Assembly (NCBI RefSeq): GCF_040807025.1
Contig: NC_090942.1
Span: 65,304,911 to 65,368,910 of the forward strand
Source of the DNA: Struthio camelus
Taxonomy: Eukaryota > Chordata > Aves > Struthioniformes > Struthionidae
Length of the DNA: 64,000 nucleotides
Direction: 5' to 3'
Positions 1 through 12,743 of the stretch are shown here, in pieces. A model generated the notes under the pieces. It ran no database searches, was not told the DNA's origin, and saw only the letters and a program-made list of their open reading frames with translations. A program made the position numbers and the translations under genes. Position 1 is the first letter of the stretch. The number at the start of each line of letters is the position of its first letter.

Positions 1-2900
1 CAATAGAGAAAGCAAGTCTGCTTTTTGTTATCATTCCTGTACAGATCATATGTGTTTTTCCCTTTGGTAAAGTATAATAGCAGCTTTTCATGTTCTTAGA
101 AACTTTTAGTTCAGGAGATTTATCATTCTGTGACACTGCTAAACCTCAAACATTCATTCCTTCAGTGAGAAATTAAGTAGTATTCAGGTGATATAAATCT
201 GACAGCTGAACAATCTCATCCATATAGTTTTTTAAAGTCAGAATCATAGAGATTTCATAGTTATTTGTCTTTGAATCCATACATGAGCAGAAGGGTTGAG
301 GATGGGTGGAGACTAGGAGGGAGAAAAAAGGAGATATAGGGAAAAAAAGAAAATGTGAATCCACAGCCCTTAATTCACTTTCCATTCTTCCATTTGAAGC
401 AATGTCGATCTAACTAACTCTCTTTTATATGTAAATAACAACATATTTTGGATTTTCTTGTAATGATATTGGAAATTTTTACATAGCTTTCATTTGACTC
501 GAGCCTAATTTATTTTAGAATCATTATTTATAAAACTGTTGCACTTCTGTTTCTCTAAACTACAGCCCAGACCTTCAGAAGGTAAACAGCAGGACATTTT
601 CCTGGGGAAGCAACGTGCGGGAGGCTCTGGGATGCACTGGGAAGGTGACGGGGCTGAGACAAAGGGGTGTCTTTGCGTACAGGTCCCTTCCATACCCTGC
701 ATGTTGTTTGGCATCCCAGGAGCAAAATGCCAACCTGTTTTCTTCCTTTTCTCAGGAGTCCAGAAATCTGTGTGCTGAATGTCAAGTGTTCTGCTTCTCT
801 CTGCTGGGTTCCTGCCTTCGCTTGCATACTAGCATCAGAAGCTGAGAAAACTACACATTTTGTTGAACAGTAGTGTAAATTACTTCAAAATACTAACTGA
901 CGTGGCATATAAGGGCCCATTAACAGAAAGCATGAGTCCTGAAATCACTACTAAGGTAACAGAAGTAGCAGCCAGTGAGAAAGGAGAGGGAGGGACTGGA
1001 GAGATTAGGTGGGGAGAGAATGCAGTTGAAACAGGCACTGGAGAAGTTGCAACTCTCCTAGGAAACGGGAAGTAGGCGAAAATAGGGAAACAAATGGATT
1101 GGGAGAATTGATTTTCCTGCCTAATATGCTTTATTGAAACAGGCACCAAATCTTGAGTTTGAGAGAATTGGTCAAGACCCTGCTATTGACTTAGAATCTC
1201 TAGTCATTGCTTTAATGTATTCAGTTAATTCAGATATCTGATTTCTAAGCCTCTTGTATTGGATAGTGATAAGCTCATCAGTGTTAAGGACTAAACCATT
1301 TTAGACTCCTAGCATTATTATTCCAGTGTGAACCATCACATTTCATAACTCTCAGCCACCCCATTTAGGCACAAAACAGACCTAACGCGATTGAGCGAGT
1401 TCCAAGGCAGGGAAGTAAAGGATTCCATGTCAAACAAGTTATTTTGCTGCTTAGAAAATTACTGTTCAATCGTATTCCAGCCATAGGATTTTCCTTCACA
1501 GTACCCAGACTAGCTGAGCTTCCCCTTGCCCCCAAAGCTGCTGTAATTTGATTCGCCAGCACTTTACAGACAGGTTGGTAACTCTCTGCACCTCTGATCT
1601 AATAACAGTTTAGTTACTAAACGTACCTGCTCGCTCGGGTTATTCTTTCAGTTTCTAGCCTCTTCACAGAGCAGAAAAAGTTCATTAGGGCTGGCATTGG
1701 CTTGGAGTAAGGAAACTGTAAGAGTCAGAAAAGGCTAAATCAATAAAATGAATAAATACAGAAACCACAGATCTGACGTGTGATAGCGAGAATGTATTGA
1801 CCAATCTAAGGGGAATTTCTGTGAGACTCCTATCAAAGATACCGGGAATGTGGTTTTCATGACGCTCTCTCCTATCTCAGCTGGAAAGGGGGATGTTTTG
1901 TGGTCACTGCATGGCTGTTAAAACAACAGATTAAATATTGCCCTTATTGTGGGCATTACCCTTCCACTTCATCATCTCTTCTGGATGGCTCGTTGACTCT
2001 CTCCTCATTGCGTTTCATCCTCAAAATTGTCTGATGCAACAAATTATTACATAAAAAGGTACCAAATCAAACACACTCTTGCTTCTTTCAAAGATTAAAC
2101 AAAGTGTTTTGTTAGCATAAGATAAACTATGTTGCCTTGAAGTTATCTGCTTTCTCTCTTTTTTTTTTTAACACTTCCTTAGTGAACTTTTCCCTCTAAT
2201 CTCTCCTTGCCTGCCCAGCTTCTGTGCTACAGATTTAAAGAAGCAGCACACATATCCTCAGAGACTTCCAGGGAAACTCTCATTTTCCTTAGCAGACCCT
2301 ACACTTCAGAGCATGAAAATTAAGCAAGCTGGGGGAAGATCTGTGTCTCATGAGCAGGTTCTTTCCTGTGCTGGCAATCCATCTGTGAGCCCCACAGGAA
2401 AAAAAAAAAAAAAAGAAGAAGAAGAAACCCCAGGAGAGCAGGACATGCTTTGTGGCTGGGTACCCCACCATGAGATAAAAGTTTCTCAGAACATGGCAAG
2501 CCCATTACTAGAGAGCTACAGCCAGCCAGACTTGCGTTGCTCTACAGTTTCTACTCCCCATACTCACCTTGTGCTTTCATCATTTCCCAGGGCAATACCC
2601 CGCATTGCTGGGATTTTAACAGGTGTTCTTCAGAGACAGGTTGAATAGGACATGTAATCTTTTCAAATGAATGCTTATACTGTAATATGCACATATATAT
2701 TTTATTTGTGTATTTTAACATCAATGGCTTACGCTGACAAAGTCAGTATCACAGTTAATAATCCATCCTCGTCTTTTAATCTTCACTGTCACCAAAACAA
2801 CACAAGCCTTGCAGTCTCTCCTAAGAGGCAAGCTGCCTGTCCGGCATGTGGGGATTAGGAGACTCTCTGAACCACATTGCTATATTCTCATCATTCCTGT
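1..2900. other. Intergenic, nothing recognised
   Basis: This AT-rich intergenic DNA lies downstream of MRPS33. The only local feature is an A-run followed by GAA triplets at about 2,399-2,427. Open frames are short and resemble nothing known. BRAF, expected further left from human gene order, is not visible: there is no kinase coding exon and no CpG island. Confidence 0.6.
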
Positions 2901-2929
2901 GAGCGTGCAGGTTGCCAAAGGCAAATCTC

Positions 2930-3400
2930 TGGTGTAATGTTCAATGACTTCACAAAGTCTTTTGATGCTATGGATTGCTTGAAGCTTGCGGTTATGCTCA
3001 GGGCCCTTGGACATGGCTATTCCTTTTTAATACGATATGACTTCTCTCTCCAGAAGACATATTTGTTTTGGTAAATGAACACAATTTCTGTTACTTCCCT
3101 CTGGGAGAGTTCTGCAGGGCTCCAGCTTAGATCTTAGTTGTATCTTGTTTTTAAGTGGTTTGCATGCCTAGACAATATCCTGCTATCTATCCTCAGAGGG
3201 CATTAATGTTTATTAATAACTTGATTATACTATCAACAAATTTGAGTTTGAGAATATACAGAGATAGTTCACACCACTGGCTGTATTGGTGTCAGGGCAA
3301 CAGAGCAGTATCTTGGAAAACTTCGCAGTCTATGTGCAGAATGACTAAGTGGAAAAGGAGAAAAGTAAAGAGGCCACTGAATGTTACTTTCTAGCTGTCA
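2930..3400 (+). mobile_element. Fossil LINE reverse-transcriptase fragment (CR1/L2-like)
   Basis: One frame reads NDFTKSFDAMDCLKL at about 2,941-2,985, which matches the LINE reverse-transcriptase block DFSKAFDTV. Further on, frame-shifted, VLQGSSLDLSCILFL at about 3,108-3,152 aligns with the GVPQGSVLGPVLF block that follows it in CR1/L2 elements. ALMFINNL near 3,200 resembles the next block, but lies further downstream than in an intact element. Order and orientation fit the family. The copy is badly decayed, with stops and frameshifts, and has no flanking repeats that I can define. CR1 is the likeliest family in a bird, but L2 cannot be excluded. Confidence 0.6.
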
Positions 3401-5479
3401 GTAATAACTGTGAGGTTCCCTAGAGTAATTATTACTTAGGTTGTTGCTTTAGAAAGTATTGGTAAAGTTTAGAACTTGTGAACAATGCTCACCCACGCAT
3501 CAGTTGCACCAAAGCAGACACAGGACAGAGAGCCAAGAAATAACCCTCACTGCTTCACGCTGCCTGTATACCAATAATCTCCCACCCACTCGCACAGGAA
3601 ACGTCGCCTGCCTAGGTGACATTTGCACCGCCTCACTGCCTGGCTGTTCTCTGATCTGAATTGCCAATTTGAACAAGCCAGCTGAACACTGCTTCAGGTT
3701 GGAGTCCACATGCATAATACTCCCATGCCCACAAACAAAATGTAATGCTAAATAACAGCAGCTCAAACAGCAGCCGTATCTTGTTTCCTTCATTAGAAAG
3801 CCAACATAGACTCTGACATCTCAGAGAGAAAGAAAATACTTTTAAAATATATAATAATCTTGTCTGTAAACTAGCTAGCTCAATCCTGAATGCATACCCT
3901 CACACTTTCTGGATGACCTCTGTTATTACCTGCTGCTCCCTTGGAAATATTCTGAGCAGCAGTTTGGTGCGGCTTGTCACACACAGCCTTGTTAGCATGC
4001 AGTTATACTGCACCAGGCGTGCTGCGTTTGAAGTTTTGCACCTTGTCTATGATGGTTGCCAGCGGTAAATAAGATAGCATCCCCCGGATCTCAGTACAGC
4101 ACCCTCCAGCTGTACAATCGCCTTTGTGGTGGACAAAGCCCTCTCCAAGCCACCTGCAGTTCTCTTGTCAGGGGACTCCAGTACCTGGTTCCAGCATAGC
4201 CTAATATTATCACAGCAAGAGATATGTTTTTTGTTAATAACCAAATATCCATTCCTCGCCCACTGTTACTACCTGCTCTCTTAAGTTTGACCTAGCACAC
4301 TATCAACGGCTCTGCTGAAGAAGCTTTGCCCTGGCTAAGGTCAGTGTGGAACCATTCTGCATAAAAGGGACTACACACAAGCGTGCTTGGACAAGCATAG
4401 ACAACACCTATGGAAAAAAAGGCCTGATCAACACTGAGCATCACTGGGGAAGCACCTACTGCATGAGCAGGCAAGACAGGTTGTCTAGAGAGACGTCGTC
4501 TCGTCAGTCCTGTCCTGAAGAGACTGCTACTCGGTAAGAGGATTCAGTCTCTTTCTTCAGACCACACATTCAAGGATAAATCACTATGACCAGTGGTAGG
4601 GTTCACTGAGATCTGAACATGGCTTTGCTGGATTTCTTGATTTATATCATGTTGCTTATTTAGATTTTAAAGCTATATCAGTGTTGTGTAATTGCATTTT
4701 AACCTCTAAGAAGTGGAGGATATGCTACACATGTTCATAGGTTAACCTATACATATATAATCATTGCAGAACCTATCGTAATCATGGCAGAAAACAAACT
4801 AAGGCCACACCTCATCTGCATATTTAAACTCAGTACTGTTCAATGGGCAAAACACATACATAAAACCTAAACATAAGTTTAGGTGCTTTGCTGAATCTAC
4901 AGGTCCTGATCTACGTCAGCCAAAGGCAAAGGGGGACTACAGCTCTGTATTCTGGCACAGTATTTACCTAGCTGTTATTCAGCAGCAAGTCCCACGGATA
5001 TCAGTTTGAGACACTGAATACTCGCACAGTTTCTAATGTCAGACCGTTTCTTTAGGTGCTTGAATCTGAAGTCAAACTTGAGACACCTGCTTTTGAAAGT
5101 CTGGGCCTGAGTGACCCTATTCCTTTTCATCCAGGCAAGACTGTAATGGAAATGCAGGAATATGAGGCATTTACCACTATGCTTTGCAGTGAACATCGTT
5201 GCAGGTGGCAGTGCAGTGTTTTTTAGACGTTCTGGAGCTCAGGTGTTTTTTGCTCCTAATTCCATTAAAAAGGCCTATTTACTGAAAAGCCCATGAGGCA
5301 AACATCAAACCAGCAGAAACAACAACTGAAGTGGGAGAGACTCTCTGAACTCCATGAAATATTTACAGACAGCTTTAGGAGCACTGGGATGAAGTAAAGT
5401 ACTTTGAAGTGTAGACAGAAAATATAATGGATACAAAAATCCCTTTTTAGCCCTTGGAGAGATTTGTTTTCACAGACCC
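3401..5479. other. Intergenic, nothing recognised
   Basis: No gene, RNA or repeat family is recognised here. Short open frames of 60-97 codons on both strands have no familiar composition. Confidence 0.5.
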
Positions 5480-5960
5480 TTATAAGCTATATATGAAAAA
5501 ACCTATGAGGTCATCCAGTCTGCCTCCTCCTCTTCTAGGATAGAAGTGGTCCCCGTGCTATGTTTTATAACGCTTCACTCAGTCTAACTCTCACTGGCTC
5601 AGACAATAGAAGCATAACTCGCTTCTTAGGAGCCTTCTCAAGTTTTCTAAATATTTCACTCTGTGGAGTTTTCCCTAGTTTTCCACTCAGAACAATTTAA
5701 TGTGGCATTTATACAGATTCTTCTGTGTAACAATTGTTATCCTGCTGATTTCAATTTTATCCCCTTAGACCACCCTAAATAATTCCTCACCCAGAATGGT
5801 GGTTATGGCCCTCAAATTTCTCACTACAGTCATGCTCCTCATGCACCACTGAGACACACTATAGCTGTGTTCTTCTCTTACTGAGCCTTCTCAAGCAAAT
5901 TATTTCAGGGATTTTCACACCTTTTCTTTTCTACATGTACTCAAGATATATCACTATTAC
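5480..5960 (-). mobile_element. CR1-type LINE 3' end, fossil
   Basis: The sequence starting AACCTATGAGGTCATCCAGT near 5,500 is the reverse complement of the characteristic CR1/L3 3'-terminal motif (GGTTGGACTNGATGACCTC). It is followed by pyrimidine-rich CTGCCTCCTCCTCTTC, as in the family. The element is therefore on the minus strand with its 3' end near 5,480. Later text such as the AGACCACCCTAAATAATTCC stretch may be part of the same 3' region. The upstream (right) boundary is approximate. Confidence 0.65.
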
Positions 5961-6824
5961 ACTTGGGCGAAAGGACAAGGACATGTGAAGGAGAGAAAAG
6001 GGTTAAAATGTCTTCATGCTATTCCAGCTGCGTAGGCACAGAAAGATACATTCTGAAGATCTGGCCCCCACAAATCATTTAATTCTTACCTCCAAGACAC
6101 ATGATCAGGCTATTGTTTTAATTTCTACTTCCTCTTATAATAAATCCCCCCACTTCTTTATTGCAACCCTTGAGTTTTCCATTGTTGTTTGGGCATTTAG
6201 TGGAAGTTGTTTTAAGAAATGAAATCGCCTCTAGAAGAAGTTAAACAGGAAGAGTTTCTGTTCTCAGACATGTCTCCATATCAAGATCACACGTTGAGAG
6301 AGTCTCCTTGAAGGTTTTTGTTTCCAGGATCCACTCCCAAGAGACTGTACAAGAAGTGTCACAATTGAATAGTCACACAGAGGAACTGAGTTTAAAGAAA
6401 TTAATGACATCCCTACAGCACTTGTTTTCTTTGCATATTATTCTTGGTGCTTTGACAGAAAGAAGAAATACAAAACAGCCTTTCTCTCATCAAAGCAGCC
6501 TTTAAGATTCATGAAGCTTTTCCAAAACATGTAGACTTTGTTGATTGCTGGTTTCTAGAAAGATGCTAAAATGGCCTTCAAACTCAGTCATAGAGGACTG
6601 CACACACAAAATCTCAGAAAGATTTACAGTTGGAAATATCTGCTGATCCATTTATTTTTTAGTTTCCACTCAAACCCAGGTCTGTTCAGCATTTGAAATA
6701 AAGCTCCAAAATACACAGTGGAATAAGTCCTACTATAGCCAAACTAAGCTGCTCTTTTACACAAGGTTCTCCTAGGGTAAATTCCCATCCTAAAAGCAGC
6801 TTACCCTCATGACATACTCATAAG

Positions 6825-6960
6825 TGATCATTATTCTAATTTTACTCTTGGGGAAGCACAGGCAAGCAAGACAAAATATTTATCCAAAATCATAGACCAA
6901 CTCAGTAACAGTCAGGTGCATTTCACAGACCTCTGTAAACTCAGTGCACTGCCCTAGTAA
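6825..6960 (-). mobile_element. MIR/CORE-SINE-like element
   Basis: Read forward, TCATTATTCTAATTTTACTC then GGGGAAGCACAGGCAAGCAA, followed by ATCCAAAATCATAGA, matches the reverse complement of the MIR core. That core in this orientation is CCCATTTTACAGATGAGGAA, then GAGGCNCAGAGAGGTTAAG and CCAAGGTCACACAG. It is heavily diverged, as expected for an amniote-age SINE. Confidence 0.55.
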
Positions 6961-9900
6961 GTAAAACAGAATAAACTTTCTCCACGTTAAGAGAAACTTT
7001 TTTCAAGTTACTACTTTCCTCAGTACAGCACATGTATCTATATCTTAATACACTAGTATATTTACCAGAAAGCAACACTGCTAATTCTTTTCTTCCTCCC
7101 TTATATGTATTCATTACAAGAATTTCTGTCAGTCAGCAGGACTTTCAGTAATAAGAGGTCCTAGCAATAGATACACTCCTTATAGGATACATAGCACCTA
7201 GATCAGCCAGCCTGTGTACAAAATAAGTTGTGTTTATCAAAATAGCAGTCAACAGCTACAATTACATTATATTAGAAGACAATTAAAAATGGACATAATT
7301 AGAGCACTATAAAATACGGAAGAACAAAGCCAACCGTTACGGTCAAAATGCCTTCAGCATCTCCCTGAATGATACAAACATAAGTACACGTCAGAAGAAT
7401 TTGGGGACCTTATTTCCTAATGCCAGTTCCCACCTAAATTCAAGACTGCTCTTCCTGTCAAAATATAACACTGCTGGAGATCTAGGCTGGCACATGGGAT
7501 ACACCGTGTAATGTATGCTTCTCTGTTATGTTTCAATAGATTTCAAGGTGCATCTTCTTTGTCTGCTGTTGCTCCCCTTTAACAGAGAGCAGCGGTGGCA
7601 TCTTGCACCACCAGCTAACTTATGTTAATGAACCTGCTCAGGATTCAGAAGAAGTTAGCATCTTGTCTCTTCATCAGGAATGGAAGCATCTATCTAAACA
7701 TACTCCAAGGACAGTCAGCTCATACCTCAGAGAAAGAGTGGGAAAGAAGCTAGGTAGGAATGTCCCATTTTCCTCTCTATCCCTGTTTTGGAGTGGAGAA
7801 AGCTGTATTTTCTAGAACAAAAGAGTTACGCTAAGCACTCCCAGCAAACAATGGGTTATTCTAACACTAGGATAAACTCAAAAAACGGCTGCATCTTCAT
7901 TATTTGAGGGTGACATCTCAAGGGAAGGGAAAAAGTCCCTTCTGAACTGATGTAATTCTGGAAAGTGAGTACTACAGAGAAAAGATCATGGAAAGTTAGG
8001 TGGGGGAATATTTCTTGTACCAATACTGCCTTATTAAAAGTCATCATTTTTCTTTAAAATTACTTCACCCCATCTACTTGGCTTTTGTAAATCCTGCAGA
8101 GAAAGGATGAAAGTTTGTTTCACAGCCACTTACTTCTCAGGCACTTCCATCAATTTCTCTCCTCTTTTCCTCAGTACTTTTGGATATACTGCTGTAAATA
8201 TCTTTCCAAAGTATGTTCCCAGGGTAACACTTAGATTCTAGAGCAGGTTTGCTCTTTCAGGGTGTAGACAAAGGGGTTCATTACAGATGAAGCCAATCAA
8301 GCCTTTCACTTTCCTGTTCATGACAGGAACTTCTCAAAATCCATAAATAGCCAGGTATCTTGGAACAAATAAGGAAGAATAGATCAGGTCAGATCCTCAA
8401 GCCTGTGTATCTAATATTACACTGCTGGGTCCATATCTGTGCCTAATAAGGTAGTACTGCAGATGCTCAGTCCTTCTGCAGTAGGCTAAACGTGGATTCA
8501 GAAGCATATCCATGGCCAGTCATATAGTGTAAGTGTTTCATATATTGTTATAAATATACATATAGAGAGGTCTAGCCACATGCCAAAGCTTAAGCTCATA
8601 CATATCTACTTTACTGAAACAGGGCCATAATTCACTTTTTGATACATGCACACTTTCTCTCTCTTGCATGTTTGTAATGTTAAGGCTTGAAGTGTTTCAC
8701 AGGAACAGGAAAGATGCTTCTGATTTTTCCTCTTTAAATTGCAGTGAAAATGCTTTTATTGATCTCTGGTTTAATTTTAGAAGACATCAAGTACTGGCTG
8801 ACAAAGCCATTGTAAGTACAGGCACCAGCTGTCCAGGACAACTGCCACAGTGCTTCTACTGTAGAGTTTCAGAATTGGTCTTACTCTCCACCAAACAAAA
8901 TTATAGAACAACTCCACCCACTCACAGACACAGTGAGAAACAAAATGTCAGGCAGCAGCATCCTTCCTCTTTAGGAAATACCCTCTCCTACCTAGGACCC
9001 TGCTCCACGCCATTCTCACTTTCCTGAACAAGAATTAAAGGCAACTGGGCCGCTTTCCATCCACTGCACCATGTCCCAGGAACCCCATCACGTGCTCTGT
9101 ACACTTCACAGCACGTCATGCCTACAACATTAGAACACCACAGGCGCATTACAGTGGTGTTGAGCCACAGCATCAAGTTTCTAAAAGCATTTTAAATTAG
9201 AATGAGAAATTTACCATTACAGGCATAATGCAGTCATATATTTTAACATCTCCTACAGCATTTTGTTGGTTGTGGCAAGAACTCGGCCACTCCCCACAAC
9301 ATCAACACTGCAGAACCTCTAAATCCATCTCTCTTAGAGCTTAGAAAATGAGGTATCAATAATCACTCAGTAAAGGGTACTGGGCAAGAACTACACAGCT
9401 CACCAAAACCACCATTAACACAGCACCTCTTGAGTGAATAATCTAGGTGAAACAAAGTATTTGACTTGTTACGATTTTATGAAGATCCATTGATTTCAGT
9501 GACCGTATAGAACCCTTCAAATACACCTATATTTGAACAAGCTTGGTTTAGAAGTATCAGTGGAAGTTTAGTATTGGTACCTATTTCAGGATGCCTACGT
9601 ATGTGACATCAAGCCTACTCCAAGCTAACTGTGCCAACACTTTCTGCTCCAGCCCTTCTGCCATTTTGAATAGCTCCCCTTTACCACCATAAGGCTATTC
9701 TTCAAGTTTAGAGGGTCTGGAAATTAAGAGATGAACAGTTTCAGAGCACATACAAGCAAGGTGCGCACGCGGCCAAACACAGCAGCATAGTTGCATTCTG
9801 TGCTTCTGTTCCTTGACAGGGACTGACAAGCATGAACAGTACATTTATGTAATCATTAATCCTAGTGACACTGGAGGAGCCTAGCTATAAAACCAAACAT

Positions 9901-10344
9901 TAAATACAAGTAATACCCCGTTCATCACCTTATGAAATACTTCATACCCGTCCTATGGGCAATGAAATTACATTTAAAATCCTTTTATTACAGTATACTT
10001 AATTATTGTATTTTAATTAGCAGAGGTTCCCAAAATGGAAAACAGCTTCAGCCTGTATTTCAGCCTCTTCCATTGCAATACCTAATTATTCGGGGTACAA
10101 TAAGAGTGCTCAGGGCAGGGAATGCATCAGAAAGTGCTGTCCAGTGCAAAAGCAAATAATTGATTCTAACAGCAACTTAAAAAAAATTAGGAACACTAAG
10201 GCTATCTGGAGTTAAACTCAGTATAACCTTTTTTTTTTTTTTGTGGCCACACACAAAGCAATATTGATACTAATGCAAGAAAGTAAAGAGGAAATGAAAA
10301 AGAAAGTCCATTTTGGCAAAAATGAAGATCAGCAAAAATGAGAT
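6961..10344. other. Intergenic, nothing recognised
   Basis: This is AT-rich DNA 3' of MRPS33. I saw no coding sequence or identifiable repeat apart from an 11-13 base T-run near 10,230 just beyond the inferred cleavage region. Confidence 0.5.
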
Positions 10345-10374
10345 GGGGCGTACACAAGGAAAAAACTGAGCACT

Positions 10375-10380
10375 TTTATT
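10375..10380 (-). terminator. MRPS33: Probable MRPS33 poly(A) signal AATAAA
   Basis: Read on the minus strand, a canonical AATAAA hexamer lies 278 bases past the MRPS33 stop codon. It is the only exact AATAAA in that orientation that I found between the stop and this point. It implies a short 3' UTR of about 300 bases, with cleavage expected 10-30 bases further at about 10,345-10,365. The hexamer is seen directly; its use is inferred. Confidence 0.65.
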
Positions 10381-10657
10381 TTTTGCTATTGTTGTTACTA
10401 CTTAGGTAAGAGAGGGCTCTCATGGCAAATCAATGTTCTGCAATATACAGAATATTTGAACTACAGAAACTCACAAAACAATAAAATGACATGGATCCAA
10501 GTACACTCCCAAGGTAGATTCCAGCATTTTACAGCGTGTTTCTCCAGCCCCCATATGCAGCTCGCATGCCAAGCCCTCTCCAGCTGGGAACAGAAAGCCT
10601 GAGTTAGAGCTGTTCCTCAGCATCTCCAAAGCAGTTCATTACATTGACAAAGTGATG

Positions 10658-10763
10658 TTATTTCTTCTTGAGAGCTCTCTTTCCTTCCCCTTTTTTAGGT
10701 CTTTCCTTCCCACGGAGCTTTTTCAACCGTCTCATCTCCTCTTTAAAGTCTTGATGCTCATCT
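10658..10763 (-). CDS. MRPS33: MRPS33 terminal coding exon (residues 72-106)
   Basis: This exon completes mS33. The acceptor is a strong pyrimidine tract followed by CATCTAG, and the first exon base (10,763) completes the split arginine codon left by exon 2. The 34 residues after that arginine begin [20 protein letters not shown] and end in a lysine-rich tail (GKRALKKK) before TAA at 10,660-10,658. This basic tail is typical of the family and fits rRNA contact. Joined to exon 2 the protein is 106 residues, the length I recall for mammalian MRPS33. There is no frameshift or internal stop, so the gene looks intact. The exon is too short to stand out as an open frame by itself; it was found by following the phase from exon 2. 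Confidence 0.95.
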
Positions 10764-12487
10764 CTAGATGGGGAAGGAAGAGGGAAAAAAAGGTTTATGC
10801 CTCAGCTTATCTAGATGTGAAAGGTTCTTTGAACTGTACAATAATGAAAAATCAACTTTTTTGTAACAGCCCATACTAAACCTCACAGTAGTGTACTCAG
10901 TGTTACTGCTAGCAGTAATTGTGGACAGAATAATTTGCTCAGTATTTTCAGAACTAATAAGGTTGCTCTTTTCAGCAACAAATGGTGTGCATATGTATAT
11001 TTCTTACAGTGTATTTATCGATCCATTGTGTTTAAATGAGCAGGAAAACACAAAAATCAGCAATAGACAAGAATGAGAATTTCCCCCTTCTCATCTCGCT
11101 CAGCAGTCTAGCAATAGCACATTGTGTTTCTGTGCTAGGTACTAAGTTCAGGTGATTAGCTTCTGAGGAGAGAAGGGGCATGCTGAGCTATAATTACAGT
11201 ACATGACACTGCTCTCAGGTGACTTCAGGAATGAGTTACGAAGAAGGCATCATCTACTCACAGAATCTTAACAGAAGGAAAATAAAACGGGGAGGAGGAG
11301 GAAGGGGCTGGAGGAGATGATTAATCTTCAATGATGTTCTAATAAATTCTATTTATAATCTCTGACCCCACACTTTTCAGTGCAAAGGTATTTTTAGAGA
11401 GTCACAGAACTGCCTCCTAAGATGGGCTAAGACTGCTGCACTGCTATTTTTAAACACAGCTTTGCTAAAAAAGAAACAAAAAGCTTACAAGTTGTCATCA
11501 GGCCTTTTTAGCCTACTGCCTGTTACTACATATCTCTGAACAGCAAACTTGATCCACTACAAGCTCTCTGTACACAGAACAGCTAGAAAAGAAACTTGAG
11601 GAGATTAGGGAGGGAAGAAGGGAGAACATTATTAAGTAGTTGAGACTTTTTGTGCCAATAGGCAGCTGTTCTAGAAAGTGCTGGCATGCCTATCTAAACC
11701 AAGAGCATCCTGGATGCAATCTTGGATGGTCATCATGTGCTTCCAGCAACAGAAACTAATCTGTTTTGAATTTACAGGGTTACCAGCCATGCTTTTAAGG
11801 GATTTCTTCAGTGCTACTTGACTGAAGTCAAAGGACTGCATTTGACACCTGCTAATGATCTTTAATAGCGTAGCTTTTCCCACTTGAGACAGTGGAAATT
11901 CCTTTAGAAATTAGCCCTGTTAACTTCAGCTTCATCCAAACCACTTGCCTATTTATACCTCATTTGAATTTAGTTTATTTTAAAGGCTTAAAAACCCCTC
12001 CAGCTTAATGCACAGACTTTCCTTCTCTTCTAAATTTCAGTATTAGTTGTTGAATGATTCATGAATATAGGGTCAGACCATCTCAGTGCAATTTCTTTGT
12101 TAAGGTAATGTTACCTTTTCGTAGCACACTGATTTGGCATCTTCAAAACTATGGGCCCCCCTCTTCTCAATGAAAAAGCCTCTTCCCTTCCCCATAATGC
12201 CAGAATAAGAACTACTTCTCAAGTCACTAGTTGTCCACAATTACACCTACAGTCTTTCTCATATGAAGTTCTATTCATTCAAATGGGGAAAATTACTTAG
12301 CAGTCACTTATTTTAGTCTCCCTGCTCTCAATGCCACAACCAGTTGTGATTTCCATATACGTGGTATTATGAATAGAACCTTTTTCAACAGTTCCTCCTC
12401 TTCCTACAGAAAAAAAATGTAGGAAAACTCATATCCACCCCTTTCCCCGCTGCAGTCCTGTACCCATTCCACGAAGCCAGTAATTAC
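10764..12487 (-). other. MRPS33: MRPS33 intron 2
   Basis: The 1.7 kb intron between coding exons 2 and 3 is bounded by GTAATT on the exon 2 side and a pyrimidine tract with TAG on the exon 3 side. I saw no coding sequence or recognisable repeat inside it, only short A- and T-rich stretches. Confidence 0.85.
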
Positions 12488-12702
12488 CTGTAAAGACCAA
12501 AGTAGCGGAGTTTCTTCATGAGCGCATAGTAGGTGTTGTGAGGAGGATACCAGCTGTAGACCTCCTTCCGCTTGGCCAAAGGCTGCTCGCTGAATAACTT
12601 CACTACTTTCATAGATTTTGTGTCAGTTGGCCTGGCCACTTCTCCAAATATCCGAGCACTCAGACGGGCCATTCGTAGAGCGTAACTGGAAACACCGGAC
12701 AT
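12488..12702 (-). CDS. MRPS33: MRPS33 coding exon 2 (mitochondrial ribosomal protein mS33, residues 1-71 plus two bases)
   Basis: The exon encodes the N-terminal two thirds of mS33, a component of the small (28S) subunit of the mitochondrial ribosome; the protein acts in the mitochondrial matrix. The translation from the ATG at 12,702 contains the family blocks [25 protein letters not shown] and WYPPHNTYY, which I recognise as MRPS33. I chose this start because it matches the family N-terminus and has G at -3; the reading frame stays open upstream but has no earlier in-frame ATG. The exon begins at a TATAG acceptor with a pyrimidine tract (first base 12,743) and ends TACAG before GTAATT (last base 12,488), leaving a split codon. 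An out-of-frame ATG at 12,727 precedes the start in a weak context (T at -3). Confidence 0.96.
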
Positions 12703-12743
12703 TTCCCAAGAAAGAGCGGGCACGCATGGATACACACACCTTC

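Noticed and set aside
1-10344. BRAF 5' end, expected from human gene order
   Set aside because: No kinase or Ras-binding coding text and no CpG island is present. It should lie further left.
12703-12735. N-terminal extension of MRPS33 starting with GTG
   Set aside because: It has no ATG, the family N-terminus begins at the internal Met at 12,702, and an acceptor site lies just upstream.
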